Source of the DNA: Dehalobacter sp. CP
GTDB taxonomy: Bacteria; Bacillota_B; Desulfitobacteriia; Desulfitobacteriales; Syntrophobotulaceae
Reading direction: 5' to 3'
Assembly (NCBI GenBank): GCA_009910795.1
Contig: VMEE01000039.1
Span: forward strand, 62,001-126,000
DNA: 64,000 bases
Positions 33,860 to 42,167 of this stretch are shown here, in pieces; the first letter of the stretch is position 1; each line of letters opens with the position of its first letter. The notes under the pieces are model-generated. The model was not told where the DNA came from. It was given only the letters and a program-made list of their open reading frames with translations, and ran no database searches. Both the position numbers and the translations under genes were made by a program.

Positions 33860-36493
33860 ATGTATACCGGAAATCAACTGCGCGAAATGTTTCTGAAATA
33901 TTTTGAGGGAAAAGGACATGTTATTCAGCCCAGTGCCTCCCTGATCCCGAAAGATGATCCTACTTTGCTTTTAACGGTAGCCGGAATGGTTCCGTTTAAG
34001 CCATATTTTTTAAGGCAAGTGGAGCCTCCGTTTTCGAGAGCGACCACCGCTCAAAAATGTGTCCGAACCCCTGACCTGGAGAGTGTCGGCAAAACGGCCA
34101 GACACCATACTTTTTTTGAGATGCTCGGGAATTTTTCTTTTGGTGACTATTTTAAAGACGATGTCATTCCATGGGCCTGGGAATATATTACCGGCGTACT
34201 GCAAATTCCCGTCGAAAAGCTCTGGGTAACCATCTATCCGGAAGACGAAGAGGCCAGAAATATCTGGACAAAGGCAGGTGTAAGTCCGGATCGGATCGTC
34301 GCCGATTCCGAGAATTTCTGGGCTGCCGGACCGGTCGGACCTTGCGGGCCTTGTTCGGAAATCTACGTAGATCTTGGAGAAAGCCGGGGCTGCGGCAAAG
34401 ATGATTGTGCAATTGGCTGTGACTGTGACCGTTTCCTGGAGGTTTGGAACCTGGTCTTTATGCAGTACATAAGAGATGAAGCCGGTACACTGACTCCTCT
34501 GCCGAAGCGAAATATTGATACCGGGATGGGGCTGGAAAGAATTGCATCGGTGATTCAGGGAGTTGAATCCAACTTTGATACGGATTTATTTATACCGCTC
34601 ATCAATAAAACGGCAGAAATCGCCGGCTTGCAATACAAAAAAGATTCAAAGACGGATGTTGCGTTGAAGGTCGTTGCCGACCATGCCAGAGCAGTATCTT
34701 TTATGCTGGCGGACGGAATTAGGCCGAGCAGCGACGGACGCGGCTATGTTTTGCGGCGAATCTTACGCCGGAGCATTCGTTTTGCCCGGCTTTTAGGAAT
34801 TGAAAAGCCGTTTTTGGAACAAATATTCCGTGTTATCCAGGAACATTATGCACATTGGTATACAGAGCTCAAAGAGAATGATAATTTTATTCTAAACCAT
34901 TTGCGGCTGGAAGAAAAGAATTTCCAGGCTACCCTCGAACAGGGCACGCTGATCCTTCAGGATAAAGTGAAAGCTCTCAAAGAATCGGGTCAGAAGATAC
35001 TCAGCGGGGAAGACGCTTTTCACCTGTATGAGACCTATGGTTTCCCGGTAGAATTGACGGAAGAAATGCTGCTGGAAGAGGGGATCTCCGTGGATATGGC
35101 GTCGTTCGACAAAGCATCGGAAGAACACCGTCTGCTGGCGAAAGAACAATCCCGTCAGATGAAGGCTGTCGGGGAAAACAGCCTGCTCACAGAAAAAGCA
35201 AAAGAACTGGGGCCGACCCGTTTTCTCGGCTATGAACAACTGGAAAGTGACAGCATCATTGAAGCGATGTTCAATGAAGAAGGCGCAGTGGATGGGGCCG
35301 GTGAAGGGGAGGAAGTCATTTGTCTTTTGGATCAGACACCTTTTTATGCCGAGAGCGGCGGACAGGTTTCAGACGAAGGAATCATCCGGACCGGCAAAGC
35401 GTATGCTGAAGTACTGGAATTGCGGAAACTTCCTAGCGGCGCGATCACGCACCGCCTGCTGATTAAAGACGGGGTGCTGAAAATAGGGGAAAAGGTCCAC
35501 ACCGTCGTTAATAAGGAAAAACGCCAGGCCATAGCCGGACACCATAGCTCAACGCATCTTCTGCAGACGGCACTGCGCAAGAATTTGGGAGATCACGTTC
35601 AGCAGGCAGGTTCCCTTGTTACGAGTGAACGCCTGCGGTTTGATTTTTCACATTTTTCACCGCTTACGGCTGAGCAAATTACCGAAGTAGAGAACGAAGT
35701 GAACCGGCAAATCATGGCCGGTCTTACTGTGCAGGCCGAAGAAATGGGCATGAACCAAGCCCGTGCAAAAGGCGCGATTGCGTTGTTTGGTGAAAAATAC
35801 GGAGAAATTGTGCGTTTGGTTGAAATGGGTGATTACAGCAGAGAACTCTGCGGCGGAACCCATGTCAAAAATACAGGGGAAATCGGCTTATTTAAAATCA
35901 TTTCCGAGAGTGGTATCGGTGCAGGCTTAAGAAGAATAGAGGCTGTAGCCGGTATGGAATCTTTGGCCTACTTAAGAGAAATGGAGAGCCAGTTCGCTGA
36001 GATCAGTACGGTACTGAAAGTTCAGCCAAAGGAAAGCGTGAAAAAAGTTCACCTTATGACTGCCCAGATCAGAGAACTCGAAAAAGAAATTCAGCAGCTG
36101 AATGCCAAGCTGTCTAAATATGAAGCGGACAGCATCATGAGCAAGGTTCAGGATATCCACGGTGTGAAAATGCTTGCTTCCAGGGTTCAGGCCCCGGATA
36201 TGGAGACACTCAGGCAAACAGCGGACATGCTCCGGGACAAGCTGAAAGAAGGCGTCATTGTACTGGGTGCTGTTGCCGACGAAAAAGTAAATCTGGTGAC
36301 TGTGGTTCATCCGTCGGGGTTAAATGGGCTTCATGCCGGCAAGATTATTAAGGAAGTAGCTTCGATTACAGGCGGCGGAGGCGGGGGCCGTCCCGACATG
36401 GCCCAGGCCGGCGGCAAGGACCCTTCCAAGCTTGGCGAGGCGCTGGATAAAGTGCCTTCCATAATCCGTCATTTTTTGGGGCATAATAGTTAA
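33860..36493 (+). CDS. alaS: alanyl-tRNA synthetase
   Basis: An 877-residue class II synthetase, normal length. It shows the N-terminal catalytic core (EMLGNFSFGDYFK, ERIASVIQGVESNFDTDLF, DGRGYVLRRILRR), the editing domain with zinc motifs HHSSTH (about 560) and CGGTH (about 664-668), a coiled coil (about 715-745) and the C-Ala end GGGGGGRPDMAQAGG. All catalytic and editing motifs look intact. AAGGAGGAAG precedes the ATG. The following IreB, RuvX, DUF1292 and MltG genes match the conserved Firmicute neighbourhood. Confidence 0.98.
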   Translation: MYTGNQLREMFLKYFEGKGHVIQPSASLIPKDDPTLLLTVAGMVPFKPYFLRQVEPPFSRATTAQKCVRTPDLESVGKTARHHTFFEMLGNFSFGDYFKDDVIPWAWEYITGVLQIPVEKLWVTIYPEDEEARNIWTKAGVSPDRIVADSENFWAAGPVGPCGPCSEIYVDLGESRGCGKDDCAIGCDCDRFLEVWNLVFMQYIRDEAGTLTPLPKRNIDTGMGLERIASVIQGVESNFDTDLFIPLINKTAEIAGLQYKKDSKTDVALKVVADHARAVSFMLADGIRPSSDGRGYVLRRILRRSIRFARLLGIEKPFLEQIFRVIQEHYAHWYTELKENDNFILNHLRLEEKNFQATLEQGTLILQDKVKALKESGQKILSGEDAFHLYETYGFPVELTEEMLLEEGISVDMASFDKASEEHRLLAKEQSRQMKAVGENSLLTEKAKELGPTRFLGYEQLESDSIIEAMFNEEGAVDGAGEGEEVICLLDQTPFYAESGGQVSDEGIIRTGKAYAEVLELRKLPSGAITHRLLIKDGVLKIGEKVHTVVNKEKRQAIAGHHSSTHLLQTALRKNLGDHVQQAGSLVTSERLRFDFSHFSPLTAEQITEVENEVNRQIMAGLTVQAEEMGMNQARAKGAIALFGEKYGEIVRLVEMGDYSRELCGGTHVKNTGEIGLFKIISESGIGAGLRRIEAVAGMESLAYLREMESQFAEISTVLKVQPKESVKKVHLMTAQIRELEKEIQQLNAKLSKYEADSIMSKVQDIHGVKMLASRVQAPDMETLRQTADMLRDKLKEGVIVLGAVADEKVNLVTVVHPSGLNGLHAGKIIKEVASITGGGGGGRPDMAQAGGKDPSKLGEALDKVPSIIRHFLGHNS

Positions 36494-36598
36494 GATTACC
36501 AAAAAGTATTAAAAATATTTTTAACAGACTGACAGGTAATCTTTGGATCAATGCAGAATAATGTATAACATACTGGTGAAAGAAAGGAGGTATAAACC

Positions 36599-36850
36599 TT
36601 GAGTAAGATGGAAGAAACCATGATGTTCAAATCCCATCCAGGTGACAATTCACCGCGGGAAATATTGCAACAGGTTTATGCTGCACTGCAGGAGAAAGGA
36701 TATGATCCGATCAATCAGTTGGTGGGTTATTTGATGTCCGGAGATCCTGTCTATATTACCAGTCATAATCAGGCCAGAACCAAAATCCGCAAGCTGGAAC
36801 GTTATGAATTGCTGGAGGAACTGGTAAAATTTTATTTGCGCGATCTATAA
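36599..36850 (+). CDS. IreB-family (UPF0297) regulatory phosphoprotein
   Basis: An 83-residue protein with the family pattern [33 protein letters not shown] and YITSHNQAR. In Enterococcus, IreB is phosphorylated by the PASTA kinase IreK and tunes cephalosporin tolerance; function here is by family. TTG start with AAAGGAGG 7 nt upstream. In most Firmicutes it sits directly before ruvX; here an aldo/keto reductase and a small zinc-ribbon gene intervene. Confidence 0.92.
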   Translation: MSKMEETMMFKSHPGDNSPREILQQVYAALQEKGYDPINQLVGYLMSGDPVYITSHNQARTKIRKLERYELLEELVKFYLRDL

Positions 36851-37026
36851 AAAAAGATTTTCTTACTTTTTATTTTCACCTTTTTTCTTTAAGAATTTCT
36901 TTTGGCATCTGAATACCTTGCGTTTTTTTGAATTTTTTAAATTAACACAAATGGTTCTTATTTTTGCGTTGCGTTTGATTAGTTGCCCTCACAGTACGTG
37001 GGGGTTTCGTTTTGGAGGACAGTCAT

Positions 37027-37971
37027 TTGCTGAAGGTCAAATTAGGGCTAAAGGGTCCGACGGTGTCGGAGATATGTTTTGGCAGCCTCGCGATTTCTCC
37101 GCTTCAGGGCAGAGTGAGCGAAGAGCAGGGAAGAGAGATCCTTCAATATGCGCTTTCAAGGGGGATAGACTGGGTCGATACGGCAGAAATCTATGAAAAT
37201 TACAGTCAGTTAAAACCTGTTCTGGCCAGGAACCCCGAGATGAAAGTTGTATCCAAATCTTATGCGGTGACGCATCAGGAGCTGGATGTGAGTCTAGAGA
37301 AAGCCAGAAAGGAACTGGGCAGGGATTCTATTGATATCTTTCTGCTTCATGAGCAGGAAAGTCATCTGACGCTCAAAGGACATGCTGAGGCCTGGGAAGG
37401 ACTGCTTGAAGCAAAGGCCAGGGGTCAGGTCGGGGCGATCGGAATCTCAACCCACGCAGTCCAAGGGGTAAGAGCAGGGGCTCTTCAGCCGGGTCTTGAC
37501 GTGATTCACCCACTCATTAATTACCAGGGGCTCGGTATTATCGATGGAAGTCTTGAGGACATGCTGGAAGCTATTGCGTTTGCAGCTGAATTAGGTATCG
37601 GCATCTATGCGATGAAGGTTTTTGGCGGTGGGCACTTGGTAGCTGAACCGGAAAGAGCCGTGAATTTTATCCGGAGTATTCCAGGAATTCAGGCGATGGC
37701 CTTAGGCATGTCATCAATTCCGGAAGTAGACTATAACCTGGCACTGCTGAACGAGGAACCTATATCCGATGAATTGCGCCAAGCGGTTCTGCACCGGGAG
37801 AGAAAACTGTACATCGCCGACTGGTGCCAGGGCTGCGGAAAGTGCGTCGGCGGCTGCCCGCAAAATGCGCTTTATCTTAACAAGGGACAGGTCTGTCTGC
37901 AGACGGAAAGATGTGTTCTGTGCGGATACTGCGGCAGATATTGCCCGCATTTCTGTCTGAAGATTATATGA
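37027..37971 (+). CDS. aldo/keto reductase with C-terminal double 4Fe-4S domain
   Basis: A 314-residue fusion. The AKR TIM barrel (about 1-245) has DTAEIYENY with the catalytic tyrosine, VVSKSY lysine region and LLHEQ. A ferredoxin-like end follows with CQGCGKCVGGCP and CVLCGYCGRYCP, enough cysteines for two [4Fe-4S] clusters. Such fusions are typical of strict anaerobes and probably couple ferredoxin to carbonyl reduction; the substrate is unknown. The TTG start at 37027 has GGAGGA 7 nt upstream. It interrupts the usual ireB-ruvX adjacency. Confidence 0.88.
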   Translation: MLKVKLGLKGPTVSEICFGSLAISPLQGRVSEEQGREILQYALSRGIDWVDTAEIYENYSQLKPVLARNPEMKVVSKSYAVTHQELDVSLEKARKELGRDSIDIFLLHEQESHLTLKGHAEAWEGLLEAKARGQVGAIGISTHAVQGVRAGALQPGLDVIHPLINYQGLGIIDGSLEDMLEAIAFAAELGIGIYAMKVFGGGHLVAEPERAVNFIRSIPGIQAMALGMSSIPEVDYNLALLNEEPISDELRQAVLHRERKLYIADWCQGCGKCVGGCPQNALYLNKGQVCLQTERCVLCGYCGRYCPHFCLKII

Positions 37972-38124
37972 TACCTTTTGTATAAAAAAATTTAAATAAT
38001 ATCTTCCGTAAACTGGGATAATAATAGCGGAGAAAAATGTTAAGGTATATAATTAGGATAAGAGACGTACATCTGAAAATAACAGAACCGTGATATCAAA
38101 ATGTACAGACAGGGGGACGCTGTT

Positions 38125-38289
38125 ATGAAAAAGAAAGTTCAGGAGTATTGCATTGAATGCGGCGAAATTACTGAATTCCTGTATGATGGCGAAGAATGGT
38201 TGTGTAAGAATTGCGGAAGTCACAATTCGCAGGGTGTAATGAACGACTCTATTCCATTAAACAACGATGACGAGCAGGACCGGGCGTAG
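38125..38289 (+). CDS. small zinc-ribbon-like protein
   Basis: A 54-residue protein with CIEC and CKNC about 18 residues apart, a four-cysteine zinc-binding pattern, then an acidic tail. ATG 38125 is chosen because a GGGGGA site precedes it; the in-frame ATG at 38101 has none. It lies 35 bp before ruvX and is probably cotranscribed. Function is unknown. Confidence 0.65.
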   Translation: MKKKVQEYCIECGEITEFLYDGEEWLCKNCGSHNSQGVMNDSIPLNNDDEQDRA

Positions 38290-38324
38290 ACCCTACGTGG
38301 TCAGGCAGTTGCTGAGGTGCATGA

Positions 38325-38732
38325 ATGAGGATAATGGGGCTGGATCTTGGTGAAAAGACGATTGGCGTCGCGATGAGCGATCCGCTGGGTATTACCGCCC
38401 AGGGAGTGGAAGTCATAAGAAGAAGCAGAAAAGAGAAAGAGCGGGAAGAATTAGCCCGCCTGATTCGGGAATACGAAGTGGATGAAATTGTTCTGGGATA
38501 TCCGAAGAATATGAATGGGACACTCGGTGAAAGGGCGAAGCTGACGGAGGTTTTTGCGGAAGAACTTCGTGAAGGCTATTTACTGCCGGTGAAGTTGTGG
38601 GATGAAAGACTGAGCACCATCGGAGCCCAAAGGGCCTTGCTGGAGGCAGATCTATCCAGAGCAAAGAGAAAAAAAGTTATTGATAAGATGGCGGCAGTAT
38701 TCATTCTCCAGGGATATCTCAATAGCAAGTGA
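38325..38732 (+). CDS. ruvX: Holliday junction resolvase-like protein RuvX/YqgF
   Basis: A 135-residue RNase H-fold protein. [15 protein letters not shown] at the start carries the first catalytic aspartate, [16 protein letters not shown] the glutamate/loop region, and [14 protein letters not shown] the late acidic residue. Homologues process pre-16S rRNA ends and resolve junctions. GAGGTG precedes the ATG. It is part of the conserved alaS-ireB-ruvX-DUF1292-mltG cluster. Confidence 0.93.
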   Translation: MRIMGLDLGEKTIGVAMSDPLGITAQGVEVIRRSRKEKEREELARLIREYEVDEIVLGYPKNMNGTLGERAKLTEVFAEELREGYLLPVKLWDERLSTIGAQRALLEADLSRAKRKKVIDKMAAVFILQGYLNSK

Positions 38733-38810
38733 ACGGAAATTGAGATACCATTTGACTTTCTTTTCCTGCCAAGGTAGAATTACAATATCTGATTTGAAGA
38801 GGTGATACAT

Positions 38811-39125
38811 ATGTCCGATGAAATTAATAAGCAAGATGATCTTGATGATGAAGAGGTTTTTGATGTCATTGTCTTAAATGATGACGAAGGAAATGAAAAC
38901 GAATTCATGCATCTTGCCACCCTCGAAGTTGAAGGCAGTACGTATTTCGTGCTTCTTCCTGTTGAAGAAACAGAAGAAGACGAAGAGGAAGCCGAAGCCA
39001 TTATTCTGAAGCTTGGCAAAGATGAAAACGGTGAAGACATGCTCATGGATATCGAAGACGATGAGGAATGGGAAAAAGTCGCCGATGCCTGGGAAGAAAT
39101 GGAAGACGAGTTTGACGAAGAATAA
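38811..39125 (+). CDS. DUF1292 acidic protein
   Basis: A 104-residue very acidic protein with the DUF1292 core (VIVLNDDEGNENEF, HLATLEVEGSTYFVLLPVE) and a terminal Glu/Asp-rich helix containing EEWEKVADAWEE. Function of the family is unknown, but its position after ruvX is conserved in Firmicutes. AGAGGTG lies 7 nt before the ATG. A terminator follows. Confidence 0.9.
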   Translation: MSDEINKQDDLDDEEVFDVIVLNDDEGNENEFMHLATLEVEGSTYFVLLPVEETEEDEEEAEAIILKLGKDENGEDMLMDIEDDEEWEKVADAWEEMEDEFDEE

Positions 39126-39160
39126 GCAGAAAATTTGTTCTTAAAAGTCATAAATAATTT

Positions 39161-39194
39161 AGAAACTCACGCTGGAAAGCGTGAGTTTCTTATT
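39161..39194 (+). terminator. strong intrinsic terminator before mltG
   Basis: A perfect 12-bp stem (AGAAACTCACGC / GCGTGAGTTTCT, 39161-39172 and 39179-39190) is followed by TATTG. It separates the DUF1292 transcript from mltG and shows that mltG must start after it. Confidence 0.85.
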
Positions 39195-39293
39195 GACGAA
39201 AAAAAAGGTATAATAGCACATAGCAGGTTTGTCATTCAATCAAATCATTATTTTAGTCATCTAAATTCTGGGATAAGGAAAGAGAGAGGTAAA

Positions 39294-40328
39294 GTGGGGA
39301 GAAAACGCCGAAAGGCTCCTGTAAGAAAAAAAATCTATATGACTGGTATTATTTTGGTTTTGCTGCTTGTGCTGTTAGCCGGCGGATTATGGTGGTCAGG
39401 AAATTTAAAGCCGGTCTCCGATTCTTCCGATAAAGTTGCCTTTGTTCTGGAACCCGGTATGAATGCTTCTGAAGTTGCAGCCAAACTTGAAACTGACCAT
39501 TTGATTCGTGAGGCAAATGTGTTCCGCCAGTTATGCCGGGTTAACAAAGCAGATTCCAAACTGGTTGCGGGATTATATTATCTTTCACCTTCCATGAGCG
39601 CCAGGGAGATCCTTGATACGCTGATGAAAGGACCGGAACCGGAAGTTGTCCGGATTACGATTCCGGAAGGATATACGGTTGCCCAGATTGTTGATAAGCT
39701 CGTCGAGAATAGCTTGGGAACGAAGAATGAATTTTATGACGCTATGGAACGATTCGATCAGGATAATTACAGCTTTTTGGCAGATATCCCTTCGGGTGAA
39801 AACCGGCTGGAAGGCTTTCTGTTTCCCGACACGTATTTCTTTGATAAAAAAGCTACGCCTTCAGAAACCATTGATCGATTTTTACAACGTTTTAAACAGG
39901 AGATGACGTCTGAGACCACGAACCGCCTGGCAGAACGGAATATGTCTGTTTTTGAGTGGCTTATCAAAGCTTCCCTTGTCGAGAAAGAAGCTAAGAAAGC
40001 TGAAGAAAGACCAATGATTGCAGGTGTATTTGAAAACCGTCTGAAAATTGGCATGCCGCTGGAATCCTGCGCGACGATTCAGTATATCTTGGGTGAAGTC
40101 AAACCGGTGCTGACCATTGCGGATACCCAGATCGACTCTCCGTATAATACGTACCGGCATACCGGGCTGCCTCCCGGCCCGATTGCGAACCCGGGTCATG
40201 CTTCTTTACAGGCCGCACTTTACCCGAAAGATACCGACTATTTCTTCTTTGTCGCCAAAAATGACGGGTCACATGCTTTTGCTGTTACCTATGAGGAACA
40301 TTTAAAAAATGTAAGCATTTATCAATAA
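39294..40328 (+). CDS. mltG: endolytic transglycosylase MltG
   Basis: A 344-residue membrane-anchored enzyme that cuts nascent glycan strands. A basic N-terminus (RKRRKAPVRKK) precedes one transmembrane helix (about 18-37), a LysM-like subdomain (about 50-120), and the YceG catalytic domain with LEGFLFPDTYFF, the catalytic glutamate in SLVEKEAKK and PYNTYRHTGLPPGPIANPG. GTG 39294 is chosen because GAGAGGT precedes it and any earlier start would lie upstream of the terminator. Confidence 0.94.
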   Translation: MGRKRRKAPVRKKIYMTGIILVLLLVLLAGGLWWSGNLKPVSDSSDKVAFVLEPGMNASEVAAKLETDHLIREANVFRQLCRVNKADSKLVAGLYYLSPSMSAREILDTLMKGPEPEVVRITIPEGYTVAQIVDKLVENSLGTKNEFYDAMERFDQDNYSFLADIPSGENRLEGFLFPDTYFFDKKATPSETIDRFLQRFKQEMTSETTNRLAERNMSVFEWLIKASLVEKEAKKAEERPMIAGVFENRLKIGMPLESCATIQYILGEVKPVLTIADTQIDSPYNTYRHTGLPPGPIANPGHASLQAALYPKDTDYFFFVAKNDGSHAFAVTYEEHLKNVSIYQ

Positions 40329-40391
40329 AAATATTTGCTAAAACGTGATGATTAATTGTTTAAGGTTTAAAATAATGCAGCGGAGTAACTG

Positions 40392-41645
40392 ATGAAAAAA
40401 CCGGAACTCCTGGCACCTGCCGGGGATTTTGAAAAGTTAAAATTTGCCTATGCGTACGGGGCTGATGCGGTATACGCAGGGGGGACTTCGTTTGGGTTGC
40501 GGGCTTATGCCGGGAACCTGAATGATGATGAACTTAAGCTGGGGGCCGAATATGCGCATAGACTTGGCCGGAAGATCTATATTGCCGTCAACATTTTTGC
40601 GCATGAGCAGGATTTTACCGGACTTAAGGATTATCTGATCAGATTAACGGAGCTTGAAATTGACGGGATTATCGTCTCTGATCCCGGGATACTGTCCATG
40701 GCCCGGAAGGAAACGCCGGATCTGCCCGTCCATTTAAGTACCCAGGCCAATTGTACGAATGCAGCCAGCGCCAATTTCTGGTTTTCCCAGGGTGTGCGCA
40801 GGGCCGTACTTGCAAGGGAACTTACACTGGAAGAACTAAAAACCCTCTGTCCCAAGGCCCAAGGCGAATTGGAAATCTTTGTCCATGGAGCCATGTGTAT
40901 GTCGTACTCGGGACGCTGCCTTCTGAGCAATTATCTCACCGGTCGTGATGCCAACCACGGAGAATGTACCCATCCCTGCCGCTGGGGCTACGCGCTGGTC
41001 GAAGAGAAGAGACCCGGACAGTATTTTCCGCTGGAGGAAGATGTCAGGGGAAGCTATATATTTAATTCCCATGATCTTTGCCTTCTGCCCCATTTGCCTT
41101 TATTAAAAGATTTAAATCTGGCAAGCTATAAAATAGAAGGTAGAATGAAAAGCGCCTATTATGTAGCGAGTACGGTCAAAGTATATCGTGAAGCTTTGGA
41201 CGTCCTGTGGGAACAAGGAGAAACAAAATTCAGGAAAAAAATTCCCTCCTGGCTTGCTGAAATGGACAAGGTGAGTCACCGTGACTATTCGACCGGATTC
41301 CTTTTTGGGAAACCGGGGGCTGAAGCGCATAACATTGAGACTTCCAATTATATCCGCGAATACAGTTTTGTCGGAAGAGTGCTGGAACAAGAGGAATGCG
41401 CGGCAATCGGGAAGGGAAGTGAATGCGGCCACTGGATAGAGCAGCGTAATCATTTCCGGCTAGGCGATGAGCTTGAGGTGCTTGCTCCGGAAGGAGAACC
41501 ATGGATATTTAAAGTGAACGGCCTCTGGAGTTTGGATGGGGAGGAAACCAATGCAGCAAGGCATCCGCAGCAAAAGCTGAAGATCGCAGCTCCCGAGCCG
41601 TTGAAGCCTTTCAGTATCCTGCGCAAAGTAGCGCCTGCCCGTTAG
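40392..41645 (+). CDS. peptidase U32 family protein (TrhP/YrrN-O-like)
   Basis: A 417-residue protein with the U32 N-terminal barrel (ELLAPAGDFEKLKFAYAYGADAVYAGG) and the signature HGAMCMSYSGRC plus GECTHPCRWGY, whose cysteines bind a cluster in tRNA-hydroxylating members. Relatives such as TrhP/YrrN-YrrO make ho5U34 in tRNA using prephenate, or act as collagenase-like proteases; the former is more likely in this mltG-adjacent context. The second, C-terminal barrel (380 onward) is shortened relative to long forms. Start ATG 40392. Confidence 0.9.
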   Translation: MKKPELLAPAGDFEKLKFAYAYGADAVYAGGTSFGLRAYAGNLNDDELKLGAEYAHRLGRKIYIAVNIFAHEQDFTGLKDYLIRLTELEIDGIIVSDPGILSMARKETPDLPVHLSTQANCTNAASANFWFSQGVRRAVLARELTLEELKTLCPKAQGELEIFVHGAMCMSYSGRCLLSNYLTGRDANHGECTHPCRWGYALVEEKRPGQYFPLEEDVRGSYIFNSHDLCLLPHLPLLKDLNLASYKIEGRMKSAYYVASTVKVYREALDVLWEQGETKFRKKIPSWLAEMDKVSHRDYSTGFLFGKPGAEAHNIETSNYIREYSFVGRVLEQEECAAIGKGSECGHWIEQRNHFRLGDELEVLAPEGEPWIFKVNGLWSLDGEETNAARHPQQKLKIAAPEPLKPFSILRKVAPAR

Positions 41646-41717
41646 TCATTGTTAGTAATCCGGGGGATTTTGCAATAATAAGGATGGTTTCGAAGAACAG
41701 CAGCCCGAAATAACAAC

Positions 41718-41743
41718 GGTGCATAAAGACGGTGCATAAAGAC
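41718..41743. repeat. 13-bp perfect tandem repeat
   Basis: GGTGCATAAAGAC occurs twice in direct succession just before the ribosome site of the DUF4911 gene. It is probably a slippage duplication. Confidence 0.8.
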
Positions 41744-41759
41744 ACAGGAGAAAGACCAG

Positions 41760-42077
41760 ATGAAAAAAGACGAGAATACGGAAAACGAAAATCTAAAAGC
41801 GAAATTGATTGTTGAAGAATCCCATAGCAGCTGGGAAGATTCTGATCTGCTGGTCAAAGCAAGGATTCCCCGCTCGGATATTCAGCTTTTGGCCAAATAT
41901 GTCGAAGGACTTGGTCACCTGGGTGTGATCACAACGACCGATAAAGTCAACGGTGAAGTGATGATCCAAACGACTAGGCATTGCTGGCCGGAACTGGAAA
42001 AAGTACTCTCAACACTTCCTTTACAAATTGAGATTTTATCGCAATTGAAATTTGAGATTTCCTTGAACGCAAATTAG
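41760..42077 (+). CDS. DUF4911-like protein
   Basis: A 105-residue protein: a charged N-terminal tail, then a compact alpha/beta domain (LLVKARIPRSDIQLLAKYVEGLGHLGVITTTDKVNGEVMIQ split around residues 29-72) that looks like the DUF4911 family of Firmicutes. Function is unknown. CAGGAG precedes the ATG. It sits between the U32 protein and the pilus genes and may be the last gene of the mltG cluster. Confidence 0.6.
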   Translation: MKKDENTENENLKAKLIVEESHSSWEDSDLLVKARIPRSDIQLLAKYVEGLGHLGVITTTDKVNGEVMIQTTRHCWPELEKVLSTLPLQIEILSQLKFEISLNAN

Positions 42078-42167
42078 ATATTCTATCAGAATCTTGTTGT
42101 TCTGAGAAAAATCCTATACTATTATAGTGTTATGGGTGATACGAGAAGAGTAGGAGAGACTTTCCGC

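Noticed and set aside
38780..39151. Serine-rich minus-strand frame
   Set aside because: It is the mirror of the Glu/Asp-rich DUF1292 gene (GAA/GAT codons read backwards), with no ribosome site.
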